Assembly (NCBI RefSeq): GCF_020564625.1
Contig: NZ_JAJBZT010000012.1
Coordinates: 1 to 64,000 of the forward strand
Direction of reading: 5' to 3'
DNA from: Leeia speluncae
Lineage (GTDB): Bacteria > Pseudomonadota > Gammaproteobacteria > Burkholderiales > Leeiaceae
DNA: 64,000 bases
Shown in pieces: positions 61,510 through 64,000 of this stretch (its first letter is position 1; every line of letters begins with the position of its first letter). The notes beneath the pieces are model-generated. The model saw nothing but the letters and a program-made list of their open reading frames with translations. It was not told where the DNA came from and searched no databases. Position numbers and translations under genes: made by a program.

Positions 61510-61579
61510 GAATTCTAGCGTTCGTCAGGGGATAATGTACAACCTGATTAGCAGAGCAAGAATATTGCCTGCCCTGCAA

Positions 61580-62554
61580 TTAATCTCTTTTGACCACCTG
61601 TTTACGCATCGCAGTTGCTGAAAGCTTATATTCTTTTCTGAACACCTTAGAAAAATGCGAGCTTGAAATAAACCCCGTTTCGTTAGCAATGTGTCCTACA
61701 GCATAGTCTGTATTTAGTAAGTATTTTAGTGCTAAGTTTAATCGTGCCTTAATGGCATACGCGGTAGGACTTATATTCGTTTCAGCTAAAAATAGCCTCT
61801 CAAGCTGCCGTGTACTTAAGTTAATCCGCTTTGCGATCGCATCAATAGGTAACGGATCTTTTAGATTTTTCTCAATAATACTCATCGCCGCCTTTACATA
61901 GGGATTCGTGACTCGATGAACTAAAACAGGATATGGCTGTTTATTTTTTTCCCCGGTTTTCACATCATCCATCATAATTCTTAAAGACTTTTCAGCGACT
62001 TCATTGCCATAGTGCTTCGCGATGAGATGAGCCGCTAATTGCGCAACGCCGACACCGCCAGCACAAGAAAAGATGTTTCTATCCTGAATATATAATTCTT
62101 CACAGCTTGCATTGACCAGTGGAAACTCATGCTTGAAATGATTTATATGAAACCAATTTACACTAACATTTTTATGGTTGAGCAACCCCTCTTTCGCCAA
62201 CAAAAATGTGCCAGTGCATAATGCAACCACTTTTGTATTTTTTTGACAGTGATAATTTATAAATTGTCGAACCTCTTCATCCAATACCAAGTGTCCACGC
62301 AGAACACCTCCAACTACAATTAAATAATCGTAATGAACATCCTTACTTAACTTTGCGGTAGGTAATACCTCAATCCCTGTACTTGATCGAATAAACTGGC
62401 CATTTGGCGAGATAACATCCCATCTAAATCGAATCTGCCTACTCGCATCGCCATCATCAGAGGCCAACCTAAAAGCATCTAAAAAATTGGAAAATGCACT
62501 GAGCGTAAATTCAGGGGAGAGAATAAATCCTAGTGAAATCTGGTTTGCTCTCAT
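61580..62554 (-). CDS. GlxA-family transcriptional regulator, tandem copy B
   Basis: The 324-residue protein has a DJ-1/PfpI-like sensor (about 8-185; LTCGT-type elbow LCTGTFLLAKEGLL) and a C-terminal AraC HTH (about 220-320; PIDAIAKRINLSTRQLERLF, VGHIANETGFISSSHFSKVF). Its first four bases overlap the end of the upstream GlxA gene, so the two are translated from one mRNA. The N-termini of both proteins share TLSAFSNFLDA and WDVIS, pointing to tandem duplication. GbdR/CdhR-type members of the family control betaine and carnitine use, which fits the region. Confidence 0.9.
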   Translation of the reverse strand: MRANQISLGFILSPEFTLSAFSNFLDAFRLASDDGDASRQIRFRWDVISPNGQFIRSSTGIEVLPTAKLSKDVHYDYLIVVGGVLRGHLVLDEEVRQFINYHCQKNTKVVALCTGTFLLAKEGLLNHKNVSVNWFHINHFKHEFPLVNASCEELYIQDRNIFSCAGGVGVAQLAAHLIAKHYGNEVAEKSLRIMMDDVKTGEKNKQPYPVLVHRVTNPYVKAAMSIIEKNLKDPLPIDAIAKRINLSTRQLERLFLAETNISPTAYAIKARLNLALKYLLNTDYAVGHIANETGFISSSHFSKVFRKEYKLSATAMRKQVVKRD

Positions 62555-63582
62555 TGGACTAACACCCCATTTATTCGTACTGAATGCATTGAATATTGCT
62601 CTCTTGCTGTAGATGCAGTGATACCAAACTCATCTTTAAATGATCTACAAAAATGCGAAAGATCGATGAAGCCACATTCTGAGGCGACATAAGAAATACT
62701 ATAAGTGGATTGCCTAATTAATTTGTTTGCATGTGCAAGCCGCAATTTCAGGTACAAACGTGTTGGACTTACACCAAGCTCTTTCATAAATAGTCGTTCC
62801 AAATGACGTGTGCTGACATTTAGATTTGAGGCAATTGACGCAACCGTTAAAGGATTTCTGATATTTTTTTCAATAAATAGAATGGCCTTTTTCACTTTTG
62901 CACTTCTAGCGCTGGTCAGTGTTGTTGGTGGAGGCTGTAAAGATTGAGCAGGCAATGGAAAATCAGATTGCAGAATCCGCAAAGATTGAACTGCTTCGTA
63001 TTTTCCTCTATGTCGTTCGATAAGATGTGCCGCTAAATGCAGAGCACCAATCCCTCCAGAGCAAGTGATAAATTGATTATCTATCGTGAATAAACTATCA
63101 GCGTTTGCCTTGATTTTTGGGAATTCGTTAATGAACTGATCATGATGAAACCAGCTGATACAAACCTTTGAAGTTTTGAGCAGCCCTGCTCTAGCTAAAA
63201 TGAATGTTCCAGTACAAATACCAATCAAGGTTGTTTTAGCCTTTGCCGCTTCAAGCAAAAACTCAATAGACTGGTTGGGTAGCTTTTGATTATTTTGGAG
63301 TAACCCACCAACAACCACGATGTAGTCGTAATGTTTGCGGTCATAAATAGTCCGCGTCGGAACGACCTTAATATTGCAACTTGATTTAATCGGCTGATAG
63401 TCGTGACTAATCACATCCCAACTAAAAAAAATTGGCCGACTCAGGTCCCCATCATCAGCCGCGAGTCTTATTGCATCTAAAAAATTTGAAAATGCACTGA
63501 GTGTAAAGTTTGGTGCTAAGACGAAACCGATTGAAATAGGGCCATCTTTTAAAATTGATGGATGTAGATGAGTATTATTCAT
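62551..63582 (-). CDS. GlxA-family transcriptional regulator, tandem copy A
   Basis: The 343-residue protein has the same layout as its neighbour: a DJ-1/PfpI-like domain (about 15-200; GICTGTFILARAGLL) and AraC HTH pair (about 235-335; TVASIASNLNVSTRHLERLF, ISYVASECGFIDLSHFCRSF). It is first in the pair. The PfpI-like region has a Cys in GICTGTF at the elbow. It is probably a sensor-regulator for quaternary amine or basic amino acid catabolism; the effector is unknown. Confidence 0.9.
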   Translation of the reverse strand: MNNTHLHPSILKDGPISIGFVLAPNFTLSAFSNFLDAIRLAADDGDLSRPIFFSWDVISHDYQPIKSSCNIKVVPTRTIYDRKHYDYIVVVGGLLQNNQKLPNQSIEFLLEAAKAKTTLIGICTGTFILARAGLLKTSKVCISWFHHDQFINEFPKIKANADSLFTIDNQFITCSGGIGALHLAAHLIERHRGKYEAVQSLRILQSDFPLPAQSLQPPPTTLTSARSAKVKKAILFIEKNIRNPLTVASIASNLNVSTRHLERLFMKELGVSPTRLYLKLRLAHANKLIRQSTYSISYVASECGFIDLSHFCRSFKDEFGITASTAREQYSMHSVRINGVLVQ

Positions 63583-63742
63583 ATAAACCCTCAGACTTCT
63601 TTATAACTAATGTGATCTATATGCTTCAGAGCAAACGCTGAACAATCAAAAAAGGCCAATAAAAGATAACCGAAGTTACATTTTATTGGCCAACCCCATC
63701 TTCAGAGGAACTACTAGCATAAAACTTGGACAACCAACGATC

Positions 63743-64000
63743 TTAGTTTTTGTTTTGGAACCAGTATGGTTCACGATTAAATACGCGCTCAACTATTGGA
63801 ATAAAAGTCTCTAATGGCTCACTAGGATAGTTTTCATCAAATGATGACTGATCCCAGTTTTCACAAAAATCTACAGTGAGCTGATACCAAGGATGGTCTT
63901 TGTATGCTTCTCTCGCATACTTATCCCAACCTAGATGTTCACCATAATAAAAAGTTTGAAATAATGCGTGGTGCTCGATCACCCAACAGACATCTTCACG
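63743..64000 (-). CDS. HD-domain hydrolase/oxygenase-like protein, C-terminal part (cut by window edge)
   Basis: The frame is open to the right edge, so only the last 85 residues are seen. VIEHHALFQTFYYGEHLGWD, a FCENWDQSSFD segment and LETFIPIVERVF resemble the C-terminal half of HD-domain proteins related to myo-inositol-oxygenase/PhnZ-type enzymes, where His residues such as those in EHHALF bind metal. The identity is tentative without the N-terminal HD motif. It is 160 bp upstream of the GlxA pair and in the same direction. Confidence 0.6.
   Translation of the reverse strand, partial: REDVCWVIEHHALFQTFYYGEHLGWDKYAREAYKDHPWYQLTVDFCENWDQSSFDENYPSEPLETFIPIVERVFNREPYWFQNKN

Overview
The window looks like the chromosome of a moderately AT-rich proteobacterium, most likely a betaproteobacterium. 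The reasons are an IS5/IS903-type element and the amino-acid and betaine catabolic gene content with many GlxA-, Lrp- and LysR-type regulators. This placement is an inference from gene content; no rRNA or tRNA was recognised to anchor it.

Layout. (1) 1-324 is the right end of an IS5-family insertion sequence cut by the window edge. (2) 534-4.9 kb is a visibly GC-richer block: an M20D amidohydrolase, a diaminopropionate ammonia-lyase and an M20 carbamoylase-type hydrolase, divergent from an Lrp/AsnC regulator. (3) 5.1-8.7 kb has a LysR regulator divergent from a cystathionine beta-lyase-like enzyme, followed by an MFS exporter. (4) About 8.8-37.5 kb is an accessory island dominated by candidate defence genes. 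They are a Fic-family protein with an altered active-site motif and an array of operator-like repeats; an Xre regulator divergent from a small protein, an SF2 helicase and, further on, a DEDDh exonuclease; a decayed HAD gene; an orphan DUF1778 antitoxin; a large ankyrin protein divergent from a prokaryotic viperin (pVip); an AAA/ABC-type ATPase with a DUF262-HNH protein; a tightly coupled pair of a GHKL ATPase and a PRTase-like protein; and a single-polypeptide Type ISP-like restriction-modification enzyme. The island ends with a tyrosine recombinase, a 15-copy 21-bp minisatellite, a frameshifted StbA/StbB-like plasmid partition operon and a pair of inverted DnaA-box-like sequences, which together suggest an integrated, decaying plasmid or integrative element.

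(5) 37.6-48 kb returns to metabolism: an Xre-cupin regulator, a strongly degenerate chorismate-binding (PabB/TrpE-like) protein, ETF alpha and beta, a dimethylglycine/sarcosine dehydrogenase, ETF-ubiquinone oxidoreductase, FolD and PurU. Together these read as N-methyl amino acid oxidation: electrons pass through ETF to quinone and methyl groups pass to tetrahydrofolate, then formate. (6) 48.6-57 kb is a divergent pair of operons for uptake and breakdown of a basic or acylated amino acid: a binding protein, two permeases, an ATPase, an AstE/AspA-type deacylase, an ornithine-cyclodeaminase-family enzyme, an aminotransferase and two regulators. (7) 57-64 kb has a second binding protein, a chemoreceptor, an agmatinase-family ureohydrolase divergent from an Lrp regulator, two tandem GlxA-type regulators and the C-terminal part of an HD-domain hydrolase that runs off the window.

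The most interesting parts are the pVip/ankyrin locus with its large inverted repeat, the GHKL/PRTase-like pair, the Xre-controlled helicase locus, and the Fic gene with Gln replacing the catalytic His beside repeated operators.
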